Shown here one piece after another: positions 48,957-58,359 of a DNA stretch of 64,000 nucleotides. Numbering within the stretch: the stretch's first letter is position 1; each line of letters starts with the position of its first letter. The notes under the pieces are model-generated. The model was not told the DNA's origin, made no database searches, and saw only the letters and a list, made by a program, of their open reading frames with translations. The DNA comes from Fuerstiella sp. Its GTDB lineage: Bacteria > Planctomycetota > Planctomycetia > Planctomycetales > Planctomycetaceae. The stretch is taken from the NCBI GenBank assembly GCA_029245955.1, contig JAQWOH010000049.1, positions 62,001 to 126,000 on the forward strand, written 5' to 3'. The position numbers and the translations under genes are program-made.

Positions 48957-49513
48957 TTCGATACTCGCTCGCTGCCACAGACGGACTGACGCCAAACATG
49001 GAGCCGTCACTCAGAAATATTCTGCACATTTAACACTCTACACACCACGATTGTCCAGGCAATGCTGTCAGCTCGCTGCGATGGCCACAGGATCTCAGTC
49101 GTGTCCGCCATTCCCGAACGCAGCGTCAGAACGTGAGCCGCCGCTCCGGTCCTGTTTCCAACGCGACTCTATCGCATGTGTTTTGTGCTCGTATCCTGCT
49201 GTTTCGCGTCCGCTTCCAGGAATGTCGGCAACGTTTTGGGGCGCCGGGGCAGTGAGAGGTTCGTGTGGCAGCCAGACGTGACCTGCTATACGTCGCTCGA
49301 CCCATCCCCTCCGAAGATCCGGTAGAATTGGCGCATCTCATGTGTGCTGTACCAGCAGGAAACTGCACCCGGAACTGAGATTACGCGGCAGAATTTGCCA
49401 TCACGCGAAAAGTTCCGGCAGTAAATGTTCGAATTAGTCCTTCAGGAAGAAGTTTGTCCCCACTGGATAATCTTGGATCCCTGCTGGTTTTTTACGAGAA
49501 GGATGTCTCTGTT
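48957..49513. other. 557-base intergenic region
   Basis: Divergent space between the orphan DUF1501 gene (minus) and the small lipoprotein (plus). No clear gene, hairpin or box pair was recognised. AAGGA just before 49514 belongs to the lipoprotein. Confidence 0.4.
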
Positions 49514-49690
49514 ATGCGGTCAATTCAGTTTGCATTGTTTTGTTTGTTTGTCATCGTTGGCCTCAGCGGGTGTTCCACTTCGCGGTCAACTATACGCACC
49601 GCTGACAAAAGTGACGCCGGGACATCCGTGCCGGCAACCGCACAGAATCTGGAACGCTGGGCTCCTCCTCCCGTGCCGCCCGCATTATAG
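49514..49690 (+). CDS. small lipoprotein
   Basis: A 58-residue product: MRSIQFALFCLFVIVGLSGC ends in a lipobox (LSGC), followed by a Ser/Thr-rich mature peptide of about 38 residues ending in a Pro-rich tail (WAPPPVPPAL). AAGGA precedes the ATG with normal spacing; a longer frame opens at 49454 without a ribosome binding site. Lipid-anchored, function unknown. The short length and clear signal argue for a real gene, and Ser/Thr/Pro-rich tails often act as linkers. Confidence 0.6.
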   Translation: MRSIQFALFCLFVIVGLSGCSTSRSTIRTADKSDAGTSVPATAQNLERWAPPPVPPAL

Positions 49691-50015
49691 TCCTTGAAAG
49701 CGGTGAACTCCCCATTGATCCGCCGTCGCATCAGCCCGGTTATGCGGTCTGGCCGATCTGTCGTTCTCAGGCGGAAATCGGGGGAATAGTGACCAACCAG
49801 CCTCCTTATTCACGAAGTACGGTCCTGGCAGGAACTGCGACCTGAAGTCTGACTGGCATTTCAGTTCTTAGCGTGGTCCAGCCAGGCAAATGTGCCGTCT
49901 TCCGGACGCGGAAGATGGTCTCGCGGAACAGCACCCGGTTGGGTGACGCCACGCCCTGGCTATTTGGCGACGTGAATACTGAGTCCTGTCCGGCTGGAAC
50001 GACCAGGCATCGCCG
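49691..50015. other. intergenic region
   Basis: 325 bases between the lipoprotein and the convergent membrane/coiled-coil protein. No gene, hairpin or repeat stands out. Confidence 0.4.
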
Positions 50016-51524
50016 TCACTCGAACTCTTCGTCAGCATCGGGGCGGATCAATTCGAAGTACTTTCGAATTGTCTGTCGATGCCCCAATGGAATCGGTTCC
50101 GATTCCAGTACCGCTTCCGACATCTTCTGGTATTTGGCGAAGGCTTCTCGAGCCCGACGCTGGGCCTGTTCCTGTGCTTCCGGGGAGGTCGTCGTTTCGA
50201 ACTCGGAATCGCCGCCTTCGCCCATCTGGCCTGTCAGGCTGGCCATTTGACGCTGACTTTCCAGTTGTGTCTGTTTTCCGTTGGTGTTGCCGGCGGATTT
50301 GGCTCCCGCCTTCTTGCTGGGACTATTGCTGGTTTTGTCTGATTGTCCCTTCGCAAGATTCAGACCTTCGCCATCTCCCTGGCCCTCTCCATTACTGTTG
50401 GCGTCTGCTGAACAGAGTTTCTTGCATGCGCCCAGTTTGTCACACTTGCTGCTGAGCATATTGCGCAGTTTCTTTGCCAGACTGTGGCGTTTGATTTCCT
50501 TCGCGAGAGTCTGGCTGACTTCGCGGGTGCTATTACTGTCGTCGTTCTTGACTGCTTCCGACAGCTGTGAAAGCTGTTCGCTCAATTTGTTCAGTCCCCG
50601 CTTCTTTGCCGCTGCTGCCGTCTTCGACAGCTTTTCGGCGGTTGGACGAGATTCGCTCCGGTTCATATCCTCGGGGCTGACGTTTTGCAGCTCCTCTGCC
50701 GCCTTGTCCAGCTCTTCCTTCTGAAGTGCCTCCGCGGCGGCCTTGAATGGCTGTGCTCCGGATATGGACTCGGCAAGGGCATTCAGTTGAGCATCCATAT
50801 CGGTGACGTTCATTTGAGCCATCATCTGTTGCATCTTCTGCTGCATTTCAGAAATGGTCTTGAGCGACTCTCGGACATCGGTTTGCGGTGATTCCAGCCG
50901 TTCAAGATCACCTCTGAGACGTACGACAAGATTTTTCAGATCTTCAAGTGCGGCTTCCGCCGCCAGTTGTTCCATTTGATCCAGCTCAGACTGAATCTCG
51001 CTCGCAGCGTGGGCGACGCCTTCAGGTTGAGAAATATCAGCATGGATCGGGCCTCCGCTCGGGATCAACATCAGGGTCGTTGCCACTGTGATGGACAGCA
51101 CGGCCCAGCCCCATCGGGGATGAATACCAATCGGAACGACTTCCCGGGGATCGACGGAACGCAGGTAACTGGCAGCGTCCTGCAGTTGAAGTTGCTGCAG
51201 CGGACTGGTCGCGGGGTGATTCGTGAATTCCAGTGCAGTCACTGTACGGTCTTTCAACTGATAGTGGCTGTCGATGGCGGCAGCCGCCTCAAGCCACGAT
51301 CGCTTCAGCACGAAGGCAACCACGGCGGCAACAGCGACACACAGAAAGAATGTCGTCAGGAGAGCCGGAGCAGTCACCAACCAGCCTGCGGTGGCCCGAG
51401 TAATCGCCATCAGCACGCAGCAGACACCGCCGAAAACAGCACCAGTGCCAAGAATCCCAACGACGGATCTGGCGCGAAGTCTCCTGCGGACTGGTGTCAG
51501 GAACGTGCGGATCTCAGATTTCAT
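50016..51524 (-). CDS. membrane protein with long coiled-coil domain (DUF4175-like)
   Basis: A 502-residue protein starting at 51524 (MKSEIRTFLTPVRRRLRARS). Two hydrophobic segments, about residues 20-43 and 55-75, form a helical hairpin (GILGTGAVFGGVCCVLMAIT and LLTTFFLCVAVAAVVAFVLK), and a third hydrophobic stretch lies near 130 (AVLSITVATTLMLIP). The rest is Gln/Glu/Ala-rich coiled coil with Met clusters (EMQQKMQQMMAQMNVTDMDA), then a short Cys-containing segment (SKCDKLGACKKLC) and an acidic tail. The order of TM segments plus coiled coil is like the DUF4175-type proteins that in planctomycetes accompany MoxR/BatA operons, here unlinked by 14 kb. Function unknown. Confidence 0.7.
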   Translation of the reverse strand: MKSEIRTFLTPVRRRLRARSVVGILGTGAVFGGVCCVLMAITRATAGWLVTAPALLTTFFLCVAVAAVVAFVLKRSWLEAAAAIDSHYQLKDRTVTALEFTNHPATSPLQQLQLQDAASYLRSVDPREVVPIGIHPRWGWAVLSITVATTLMLIPSGGPIHADISQPEGVAHAASEIQSELDQMEQLAAEAALEDLKNLVVRLRGDLERLESPQTDVRESLKTISEMQQKMQQMMAQMNVTDMDAQLNALAESISGAQPFKAAAEALQKEELDKAAEELQNVSPEDMNRSESRPTAEKLSKTAAAAKKRGLNKLSEQLSQLSEAVKNDDSNSTREVSQTLAKEIKRHSLAKKLRNMLSSKCDKLGACKKLCSADANSNGEGQGDGEGLNLAKGQSDKTSNSPSKKAGAKSAGNTNGKQTQLESQRQMASLTGQMGEGGDSEFETTTSPEAQEQAQRRAREAFAKYQKMSEAVLESEPIPLGHRQTIRKYFELIRPDADEEFE

Positions 51525-52045
51525 GAAAGTCACTTTAGTGAGAATGCGCCTCAGATCAACGCAGTGGAATCAGGCAGGAAGGTCTGGTGTGGGCGGGGAC
51601 AGAACTCGAATAATGTCCGTTTTTTCCGTGTGATCGGCAATCACAGAGCAGCTGTGTTCGGCAGGCGGTGTTGTCCCGACGGATGGAACTGAAAGAATCC
51701 TACTCGGGACAACCAAGTATCGTCAAATTGAAACAAAGAAACCCTGGGTTTGCCCGTGGTTTTGTTCGCTGCGGCTGGCAGAATCCGTCTGGACGCACCG
51801 TCGTGAAGCATATACGGAAGCAGGACGTTCCTTTAGCTATATCTTCAGAATTCGCACGGGAACCCCAGAACAGCGGTGACATTGAACGCGGTGTACTATT
51901 TCGCACAATATTTGATTTTTTCATATCTGATGTGCCGGTTCCGTCTGCTGTCACAAGCGTGATGGGAAATCGCTTCGCTCATGTTTTCTGATTTAGAAGT
52001 CGCTGACTGTTGTCGACAGGACCGAGCCGCACCAGAATCGGTCGC
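51525..52045. other. 521-base intergenic region
   Basis: Divergent space between the coiled-coil membrane protein and the enolase-superfamily gene. No gene is supported on either strand; I saw no strong hairpin or well-spaced promoter boxes. Confidence 0.4.
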
Positions 52046-53467
52046 ATGAGAATCAAAGTGCGGAGTGTCGACTTCTATCGCCTGCCGATGAGGACTCGAT
52101 TTCCATTTTGCTATGGCATCGCCAGCATGACAGAACTGCCGCATCTGTTTGTGCGGGCTGTGGTTGACATTGACGGGCACGAATCCGTTGGCATGAGTGC
52201 CGACGGTCTGCCACCGAAGTGGTTCACCAAGAATCCTGGTACATCGTTCGAAGACGATCTGCCCGAGATGCTGCGGGTGATTCGTCATGCCGCCGATGTG
52301 GCTGTAGATGCAGTTCCCAGCGACAGTTTCTTTGCATGGTGGCGGCTCCTTTATGACAGACAGCAACGGTGGGCGAAGGAGCAGAGTATTCCGCCGCTGC
52401 TGTCCGGTTTTGGTGTCAGTCTGCTGGAACGTGCTGCGCTGGACGCGTTCTGTCGAGCGATCGGGCGACCACTGCATCGCGTGTTAATAACGGATCAGCT
52501 GCAGTTGGAACCGAGCAAAATTCGGGGGCAACTTTCCGGAATCCGTCCGGCGGACTTCCTGGCCGGGCAGCCGGCAGACGAACTGATTGTGCGACACACG
52601 ATCGGGCTGGCGGATCCGTTGACGGCTGCGGAAATTGATCCAGGAGACCGGGTTCATGACGGACTGCCCCATTCACTGGAAGATAACATTCGGCAATATG
52701 GAATTACCCACTTCAAAATCAAGCTGAGCGGCAGTCTGGATCACGACACTGATCGACTGCGTCAACTTGCCCGGATTATTCGAAGCCAGGTGGGAGCCCG
52801 GGCCAGATTCACGCTGGACGGAAATGAAAATTTTCACCGCGTTGAAGACTTTCAGGAGCATTGGAACACGTACCAGGCCGATCCGCTGCTGCGAAGCTTT
52901 TTCTCAGCGTCACTGTTATTTGTTGAACAGCCCATTCATCGTGATTCTGCACTCAGTCAGCCATTGGATCTGGGCAGTGGATGGGTTGCTCCCCCGGCAA
53001 TGATCATCGACGAATCTGATGCTGATCTCAGCAGCTTTCCGACAGCTGTGTCCTGCGGCTACGTCGGCACAAGCCACAAGAACTGCAAGGGTGTGGTCAA
53101 GGGAATTTTGAATGCTGCCGACATATTCCACTGCCAACAGAATCAGCAAACAGGGGTGCTTTCAGCCGAAGATCTGGCGAATGTCGGTCCGGTGGCTCTG
53201 CTGCAGGATCTGGCAGTGGCGGCATGTATCGGAGTAGATCACATTGAACGCAACGGTCATCATTACTTCTGCGGACTGAGCATGATGCCGCAGTCGGAGC
53301 AGGAACGGGCGTTGCGCAATCATCCGGATCTTTACGAAGTGGCGGAGGCCGGCTTTCCGACGTTGAAAATCAGAAACGGAAAGATTCGGCTCGGCAGTGT
53401 AAATGCCGCGCCATTCGGTGTCGCAGAACTTCCCGATGTTGGTTTGTTTGAACATTGGGAGATCTGA
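52046..53467 (+). CDS. enolase-superfamily (mandelate racemase/muconate lactonizing type) enzyme
   Basis: A 473-residue protein from the ATG at 52046 (MRIKVRSVDFYRLPMRTRF). The N-terminal capping domain is followed by the barrel motifs: FKIKLSG (KxK, near residue 223), FTLDGNENF (Asp ligand, near 255), LFVEQPIHRD (Glu ligand, near 293) and MIIDESDAD (Asp/Glu, near 323). Hence a metal-dependent enzyme abstracting an alpha-proton next to a carboxylate. Late residues (CIGVDHIERNGHHYFCG) may include the other general acid/base. The substrate is unknown; muconate lactonization, acid-sugar dehydration and dipeptide epimerization are all possible. No helper genes adjacent. Confidence 0.85.
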   Translation: MRIKVRSVDFYRLPMRTRFPFCYGIASMTELPHLFVRAVVDIDGHESVGMSADGLPPKWFTKNPGTSFEDDLPEMLRVIRHAADVAVDAVPSDSFFAWWRLLYDRQQRWAKEQSIPPLLSGFGVSLLERAALDAFCRAIGRPLHRVLITDQLQLEPSKIRGQLSGIRPADFLAGQPADELIVRHTIGLADPLTAAEIDPGDRVHDGLPHSLEDNIRQYGITHFKIKLSGSLDHDTDRLRQLARIIRSQVGARARFTLDGNENFHRVEDFQEHWNTYQADPLLRSFFSASLLFVEQPIHRDSALSQPLDLGSGWVAPPAMIIDESDADLSSFPTAVSCGYVGTSHKNCKGVVKGILNAADIFHCQQNQQTGVLSAEDLANVGPVALLQDLAVAACIGVDHIERNGHHYFCGLSMMPQSEQERALRNHPDLYEVAEAGFPTLKIRNGKIRLGSVNAAPFGVAELPDVGLFEHWEI

Positions 53468-53544
53468 CAACGTCGCCCGGCGACCAACCGAAGAACTTTG
53501 CCTGAAATCAGTCATTGCTGGTTGCCGTCGCTCACAGTTGTCAG

Positions 53545-53610
53545 GTGCAGCAATCGCCGGCTCTCTGCGTGCATAATCGCCAGCTCTCTCCGTGCATAAT
53601 CGCCAGCTCT
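53545..53610. repeat. 23-base tandem repeat, about 2.9 copies
   Basis: CGTGCATAATCGCCAGCTCT begins at 53568 and again at 53591 (perfect period 23); a diverged copy (AATCGCCGGCTCTCTG) precedes them from 53545. They lie in the leader of the peptidase gene. Confidence 0.75.
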
Positions 53611-53819
53611 GCGGGTCAGGAAAGTTCACCCGATTGCGCAGAGCCCACGGAAACCGGCGACCTGAAGCTCCACGATCTCCGCGCGCTCACGGAATCGGCA
53701 CAGCCCGACGCCTTTGGTTTGCTCTTTACCGGGGAAACGGTATGTTGAAGAAAGGCAGTCTGCGTACCTTGCGGTGTTTTGCGGTTTCTGGGCTGCTGTG
53801 GTCACAAAAGGTCTACCGT

Positions 53820-56234
53820 ATGTCCCTCGAACGTCGCTTTCGAACTTCTCTGTTCTTCGCAGCCGCGATGTCCCTTTTTCTTACCTGGGACATTGCCGTG
53901 GGGCAGGTTCTCGTCAACAAAAAAAATTCCGCTCCCGATGCATTCCGACAACTCGACGAAGTCCTGCCGACTGCGAATTCCTACCGCACGGCATCGGGGG
54001 CGCCGGGCCATGAGTACTGGCAGCAGAAAGTCGATTACGACATTGATGTCGAACTGCATGATGACACGCAGCGGATCACGGGTACGGAAGTTATTTTATA
54101 TGTCAACAATTCGCCCGACACGCTGAGGTATCTCTGGTTGCAGCTGGACGCCAATCGTTTTCGGCCGGATTCTGCCGCCAACCGTCATAAAGGTCCTTCG
54201 CTGAGCAGCCGCGTCGAATTTAAACAGCTGAACAGCATGCTTCAGGCGGAACAGTTTCCCGGGGGCACGAAGATTGTTTCCGTCACCGGTAGCAGCAATA
54301 ACCGAAAGCTGAATCACCGGATCGTTGGCAGCAACATGCGGGTGGATCTGCCACAGCCACTTGTTTCAGGAGAACAAGTGGGCTTCAAAGTTCGTTGGGA
54401 ATACAGAATTCCGGACGCAACTGTGATCCGCGCACGTGGCGGCTTCGAACGTTTTGAAAAGGATGGCAACAACGTCTATGAGATCGCCCAGTGGTTTCCT
54501 CGGCTTTGTGCTTATTCAGATGCGGCCGGCTGGCAGCACAAGGAATTCCTGGGAAGGGGGGAGTTCGCTCTGGAATTCGGTGACTACGTCGTACGTCTGA
54601 CGGTGCCATCAGATCACATCGTGGCGTCAACGGGACAGTTACAGAATCCGGCAGATGTTCTTTCCAGCGATCAGCGCAGTCGCCTTAAGAAGGCTCGTTC
54701 TGCAGAGGAGCCTGTGTTTATTGTGACGCCGGAAGAAGCATTAAAGAATCAGAAGACCCAGGCAAAGGATAAGAAGACGTGGGTCTTTAAGGCTCAAAAT
54801 GTGCGAGATTTTGCGTTTGCCAGTTCTCGAAAGTTCATCTGGGATGCTGTGGGCCATAACAGTGGCGGCAACCAGGTCATGGCTATGTCGTACTTTCCGA
54901 ACGAAGCCGAACCGCTGTGGAGCAAATACTCAACACATGCCATCGTTCACACGCTGGACGTTTATTCCAAATACACGTTCCATTATCCGTATCCGGTCGC
55001 GATCTCAGTGAACGGTCCCATCTACGGGATGGAATATCCAATGATCTGCTTCAACGGGCCGCGCCCGGAAGACGACGGCACTTATTCCAAACGCACGAAG
55101 TACGCATTAATTTCGGTCATCATCCACGAAGTCGGACACAACTATTTCCCGATGATCGTGAACACTGACGAACGGCAGTGGACGTGGATGGACGAGGGGC
55201 TGAATACGTTTCTGCAGTACCTTGCCGAAGTCGAATGGGAGGACAAGTATCCGAGTCGCAGAGGTGAGCCGGCAAAGATTACGAGCTACATGCGAAGCAC
55301 CAATCAGGTGCCCATCATGACGAATTCTGAGTCGCTGCTGCAATTCGGTCCCAATGGCTACTCAAAACCTGCCACAGCTCTGAATATTCTTCGGGAAACG
55401 ATTCTCGGCCGGGATCTGTTTGACTTCGCATTTAAGGAGTACGCCCGGCGCTGGATGTTCAAACGTCCTTATCCAGCCGATTTCTTTCGTTCCGTTGAAG
55501 ATGCGTCCGGCGTTGATCTCGACTGGTTTTGGCGAGGATGGTTCTACAGTACGGATCACGTCGACATCGCTGTCACCGATGTTCGTCACTATCAGATCGA
55601 CAACGGTGATCCGGCCGCCAACGGCAGGATCAAACGCGAGGAACGAAATGCTGAGCCGGAAACTCTTTCACAAAAGCGAAACAAGCCTCTGCCCAAAAGG
55701 GCGGATAAATTTCCTGAGCTAAAAGACTTCTACAACAGCTACGACGATCTTGCTGTCACAGACGCGGAAAAGAAGAACTTCCAGAAGTATCTGAAAGAAC
55801 TGAAGCCGGATCAGCGTCGCCTGCTGGGCATGAAGACGCACTTCTATATCGTCGACCTCGAAAATAGGGGTGGTCTGGTAATGCCCGTGATTCTGGAGGT
55901 GACGCATAGCGATAAGACAACGCGCGAGATACGTTTGCCGGCCGAAATATGGGTCAAGAACGCATTGAAGACGTCGCGTCTGATCATGTCGAAGAAGGCC
56001 ATCGTTTCGGTTGACCTGGATCCTCACCTGGAAACGGCTGACGTCGATACTTCCAATAATCATTATCCACCTCAGATCAGCAAGAGTCGATTCAAGTTGT
56101 ACAAGGAAGGTAAAACGAAGAACGAGATGCAGAAAGCAGAGCTCGGCAGGAAAGACGATGAGAAAAATCCAGACGGTCCAAAGGTGGATGACAAAAAGCA
56201 ATCGAAGGACGACACGAAAAAAGACAAGGAGTGA
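53820..56234 (+). CDS. M1-family zinc metallopeptidase, exported
   Basis: An 804-residue protein from 53820 (MSLERRFRTSLFFAAAMSLF), with a signal peptide; ATG at 53742 preceded by GGGGAAACGG is an alternative, adding 26 residues. HEVGH at residues 436-440 and Glu459 give the exact HExxH-X18-E gluzincin zinc site. Upstream GPIYGMEYP replaces the usual GxMEN exopeptidase motif; lacking the Asn, the enzyme may not be a typical aminopeptidase. The C-terminal 200 residues contain a basic, Lys-rich tail (KDDTKKDKE). The next gene, a DUF6702 protein, starts by stop-start overlap. It is probably a periplasmic or outer-membrane protease. Confidence 0.9.
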   Translation: MSLERRFRTSLFFAAAMSLFLTWDIAVGQVLVNKKNSAPDAFRQLDEVLPTANSYRTASGAPGHEYWQQKVDYDIDVELHDDTQRITGTEVILYVNNSPDTLRYLWLQLDANRFRPDSAANRHKGPSLSSRVEFKQLNSMLQAEQFPGGTKIVSVTGSSNNRKLNHRIVGSNMRVDLPQPLVSGEQVGFKVRWEYRIPDATVIRARGGFERFEKDGNNVYEIAQWFPRLCAYSDAAGWQHKEFLGRGEFALEFGDYVVRLTVPSDHIVASTGQLQNPADVLSSDQRSRLKKARSAEEPVFIVTPEEALKNQKTQAKDKKTWVFKAQNVRDFAFASSRKFIWDAVGHNSGGNQVMAMSYFPNEAEPLWSKYSTHAIVHTLDVYSKYTFHYPYPVAISVNGPIYGMEYPMICFNGPRPEDDGTYSKRTKYALISVIIHEVGHNYFPMIVNTDERQWTWMDEGLNTFLQYLAEVEWEDKYPSRRGEPAKITSYMRSTNQVPIMTNSESLLQFGPNGYSKPATALNILRETILGRDLFDFAFKEYARRWMFKRPYPADFFRSVEDASGVDLDWFWRGWFYSTDHVDIAVTDVRHYQIDNGDPAANGRIKREERNAEPETLSQKRNKPLPKRADKFPELKDFYNSYDDLAVTDAEKKNFQKYLKELKPDQRRLLGMKTHFYIVDLENRGGLVMPVILEVTHSDKTTREIRLPAEIWVKNALKTSRLIMSKKAIVSVDLDPHLETADVDTSNNHYPPQISKSRFKLYKEGKTKNEMQKAELGRKDDEKNPDGPKVDDKKQSKDDTKKDKE

Positions 56235-56887
56235 TGACGATGTTGCCCCGACTGTTTTTCGTTGCAATATTTCTGCTGGCGACTGCTGCCGCCGAAGCTC
56301 ATTCCTCACACACTTCAGTGACCGAAGTGGAGTGGAACCAGGAATCGAAGCGGTTTGAGGTGGCAATGAAGCTGCAAATCGCAGACCTGCAGGATGCAAT
56401 ATCTGCCAGGCAGGGAAAGCGAATCCGAATCGATTCAGGCGAGGCCACGGAGGCGGTTCTGCAGTACGTGACGGAACACTTTTCAGTTACATTTGCGGAT
56501 GACCAGAAATGTCGTCTGCACTGGGTCGGGCAGGAACTGGAACTGCACGATGCCTGGTTGTATTTCGAAGTGGAACCGACGGGGGACGTTCGGGGCAGCG
56601 TTGCAGTTGACCGGCTTGTGGCCACACCGTCTGAGAAGCCGAAGAAAGTCAGCACGTGGAACGAGCTGTTTGTCGTGCCTGCGACGCGCACTGGCGAATT
56701 TACAGCGACCAGCCGAATTGCTGACTGCAGCATAAGCGTACGCGATACCGTGCTGTGCGACATTCAGCCTGATCAGACGAATCTGGTCACCATTCGGGTT
56801 GCGGGCGCGACACGGTCTCTGGTCTTTGAACATGAACACGATTCGGCAACAGCGAAGTCCGCGAATGTTCGTCACCCGCAGAAATAA
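56234..56887 (+). CDS. DUF6702 family secreted protein, partner of the M1 peptidase
   Basis: A 217-residue protein from the ATG at 56234, overlapping the peptidase stop by one base (TGATG), or 218 from GTG at 56231. MLPRLFFVAIFLLATAAAEA is a signal peptide, and AHSSHTSVTEVEWNQESKRFEV right after it is the DUF6702 opening. The remainder is a beta-sandwich-like sequence with a Trp-Tyr pair (HDAWLYFEVEP) and no catalytic residues visible. DUF6702 genes commonly follow M1 peptidase genes, so this is probably a chaperone, inhibitor or cofactor of the peptidase. Translational coupling supports stoichiometric synthesis. Confidence 0.75.
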   Translation: MTMLPRLFFVAIFLLATAAAEAHSSHTSVTEVEWNQESKRFEVAMKLQIADLQDAISARQGKRIRIDSGEATEAVLQYVTEHFSVTFADDQKCRLHWVGQELELHDAWLYFEVEPTGDVRGSVAVDRLVATPSEKPKKVSTWNELFVVPATRTGEFTATSRIADCSISVRDTVLCDIQPDQTNLVTIRVAGATRSLVFEHEHDSATAKSANVRHPQK

Positions 56888-57243
56888 CGCACAGCGGTGC
56901 AGATTCGGACGGATGCAGACGTTAAGAGTCCGCGCTGCGTCAACGCAGCACTTGTGATGCCATTGACTTGCCCGGAGCTTGTGTGGGAACCTATCTGCAG
57001 TCCTGGCGGTGCTTTTGCACGGGCTGATGTTTCGTCAGCCTGGATACCATGTGTGTCCGAAGACCTTTCGGCAACGATCTTCGATCGTTGGGCAGGACCG
57101 GCGGGGCCTCGGCCTCGTCTTTTTCTTTCATGTTCGATGCGTCGAAGAATTGTGAGTTGCCTGGTGCCCCATTTCGTGCGCGCTTGATGCCCTGCCTGCC
57201 GAATCAGGCGGGCACCATACAAACAGCGAAATCCTGAAGTCTC
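56888..57243 (+). ncRNA. hairpin-rich leader upstream of the reverse transcriptase; retron ncRNA candidate
   Basis: No protein gene is evident. Four stems occur in order: GCTGCG-TCAA-CGCAGC at 56934-56949; GGCTGA/TCAGCC at 57022-57040; CAACGATC-TTC-GATCGTTG at 57072-57090 (perfect eight pairs); and TGCCC-T-GCCTG with CAGGC-GGGCA at 57188-57214. In addition GGTGC-A-GATTCGG at 56896-56908 can pair with CCGAATC-AGGCGG-GCACC at 57199-57216, bringing the two ends together in the way retron a1 and a2 repeats do; this competes with the fourth stem. The layout (structured RNA directly 5' of the RT) fits a retron msr-msd, but the conserved priming G is not identified. Confidence 0.35.
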
Positions 57244-58224
57244 ATGTTTTCGGTCCCTGTTCTAATTGGTCTGGCGACTGCCGTGTCTGCAGCCGTTTTT
57301 GTCAGTGTGATGGTTGTCCTGCGGTTCCGTGCCGATCGTTTCCAGACGTCGCCCGCAGATTTGCCAGGGCAACTGGATGTGCCTCGCTCCCGGCAGCACG
57401 ACCTGAGTGAACTGGGAAAACGTCTGGGGATTTCCTGCAATGTGCTGGAACGCTTTGAAGTCGGGTATCGTATCTCAGAGATCTCAAAGCCTCGGGGCGG
57501 AGTTCGTCGGCTGGAGATTCCCAACGAAGAAACAAAGAAGCTGCAGAGGACAATTCTTCGACGACTGCTGACAGGACTCGACATTCATCCATTTGCGTGT
57601 GGCTTCGAGCAGGGGACGTCTATTGTTGATGCGGCGACTCCACATGAAGGACGACTGGTTGTCGTCCGGATGGACGTCCGTCGTTTTTTTGAAAGCACAA
57701 CAGCGGCACGGGTTCAGGCCTATTTTCAGGGTATAGGCTGGGATGCTGCAAGTGCTGCGACTCTGGCACGATTAACGACGTTTCACGGTCACCTTCCGCA
57801 GGGCGCCCCGACCAGTCCCAAGCTCAGCAACCTGGTTAATGCGCCGCTGGATGAAGCACTCATGCGTCTGGCCCGCCGACACAATGGTGGATATTCGAGG
57901 TATGCCGATGATATTACGATGTCATTCGACATTCGGCCGGGCCGAGTTGTCCGCGGGCTGACACAGGTCGTTCGTCGGATTCTGAAGAGCTATGGCTACA
58001 CAATGCACGGCGGTTCGAAATTGAAAATCCTTCGCCGGCATCAGCGGCAGCAGATTCTGGGCCTGGTCGTCAATCAGAAAACAGCACTGCCTCGAAAAAC
58101 CCGACGCTGGCTCAGAGCCGTTCGCCATCACGCAAGTCTGGGAAAGCCGACCTCTTTGACCGCACAACAACTTAATGGATGGGAATCGCTGCTGAAGATG
58201 GTGGAGACTCAGCGCGAGGAATGA
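57244..58224 (+). CDS. retron-like reverse transcriptase with N-terminal transmembrane segment
   Basis: A 326-residue RNA-directed DNA polymerase. RT blocks in order: GVRRLEIPNEETKKLQ (about 86-101), GFEQGTSIVD (120-129) then AATPH (130-134), VRMDVRRFFEST with catalytic Asp144, LPQGAPTSPKLSNLV (184-198), YSRYADDITMSF with the catalytic YADD at 220-223, GGSKLKILRRHQRQQILGLVVNQ with ILG at 271-273. The retron hallmarks NAxxH and VTG are present only in degraded form (AATPH, ILG), so it is retron-like rather than classical. Residues 4-27 (VPVLIGLATAVSAAVFVSVMVV, hydrophobic) are a TM segment, rare in RTs. A weak AAG lies before the ATG. Its template RNA may be the hairpin-rich leader. No effector gene is adjacent on the plus strand. 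Confidence 0.88.
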   Translation: MFSVPVLIGLATAVSAAVFVSVMVVLRFRADRFQTSPADLPGQLDVPRSRQHDLSELGKRLGISCNVLERFEVGYRISEISKPRGGVRRLEIPNEETKKLQRTILRRLLTGLDIHPFACGFEQGTSIVDAATPHEGRLVVVRMDVRRFFESTTAARVQAYFQGIGWDAASAATLARLTTFHGHLPQGAPTSPKLSNLVNAPLDEALMRLARRHNGGYSRYADDITMSFDIRPGRVVRGLTQVVRRILKSYGYTMHGGSKLKILRRHQRQQILGLVVNQKTALPRKTRRWLRAVRHHASLGKPTSLTAQQLNGWESLLKMVETQREE

Positions 58225-58359
58225 ATACGTCCAGTTTCGACCGCTGATCCGGTGCGAGAACGATCCCCGTCCCTGAAGGAATTTCGGGGGACCGTCACGC
58301 CATACTATCCGGACTGCGTAATGAATGATCCCGTGCCGGCGCAAACGGAGCGCATAAAA

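Noticed and set aside
50281..50724. Ser/Leu-rich plus-strand frame opposite the coiled-coil membrane protein
   Set aside because: An antisense shadow of Gln/Lys/Glu-rich coiled coil.
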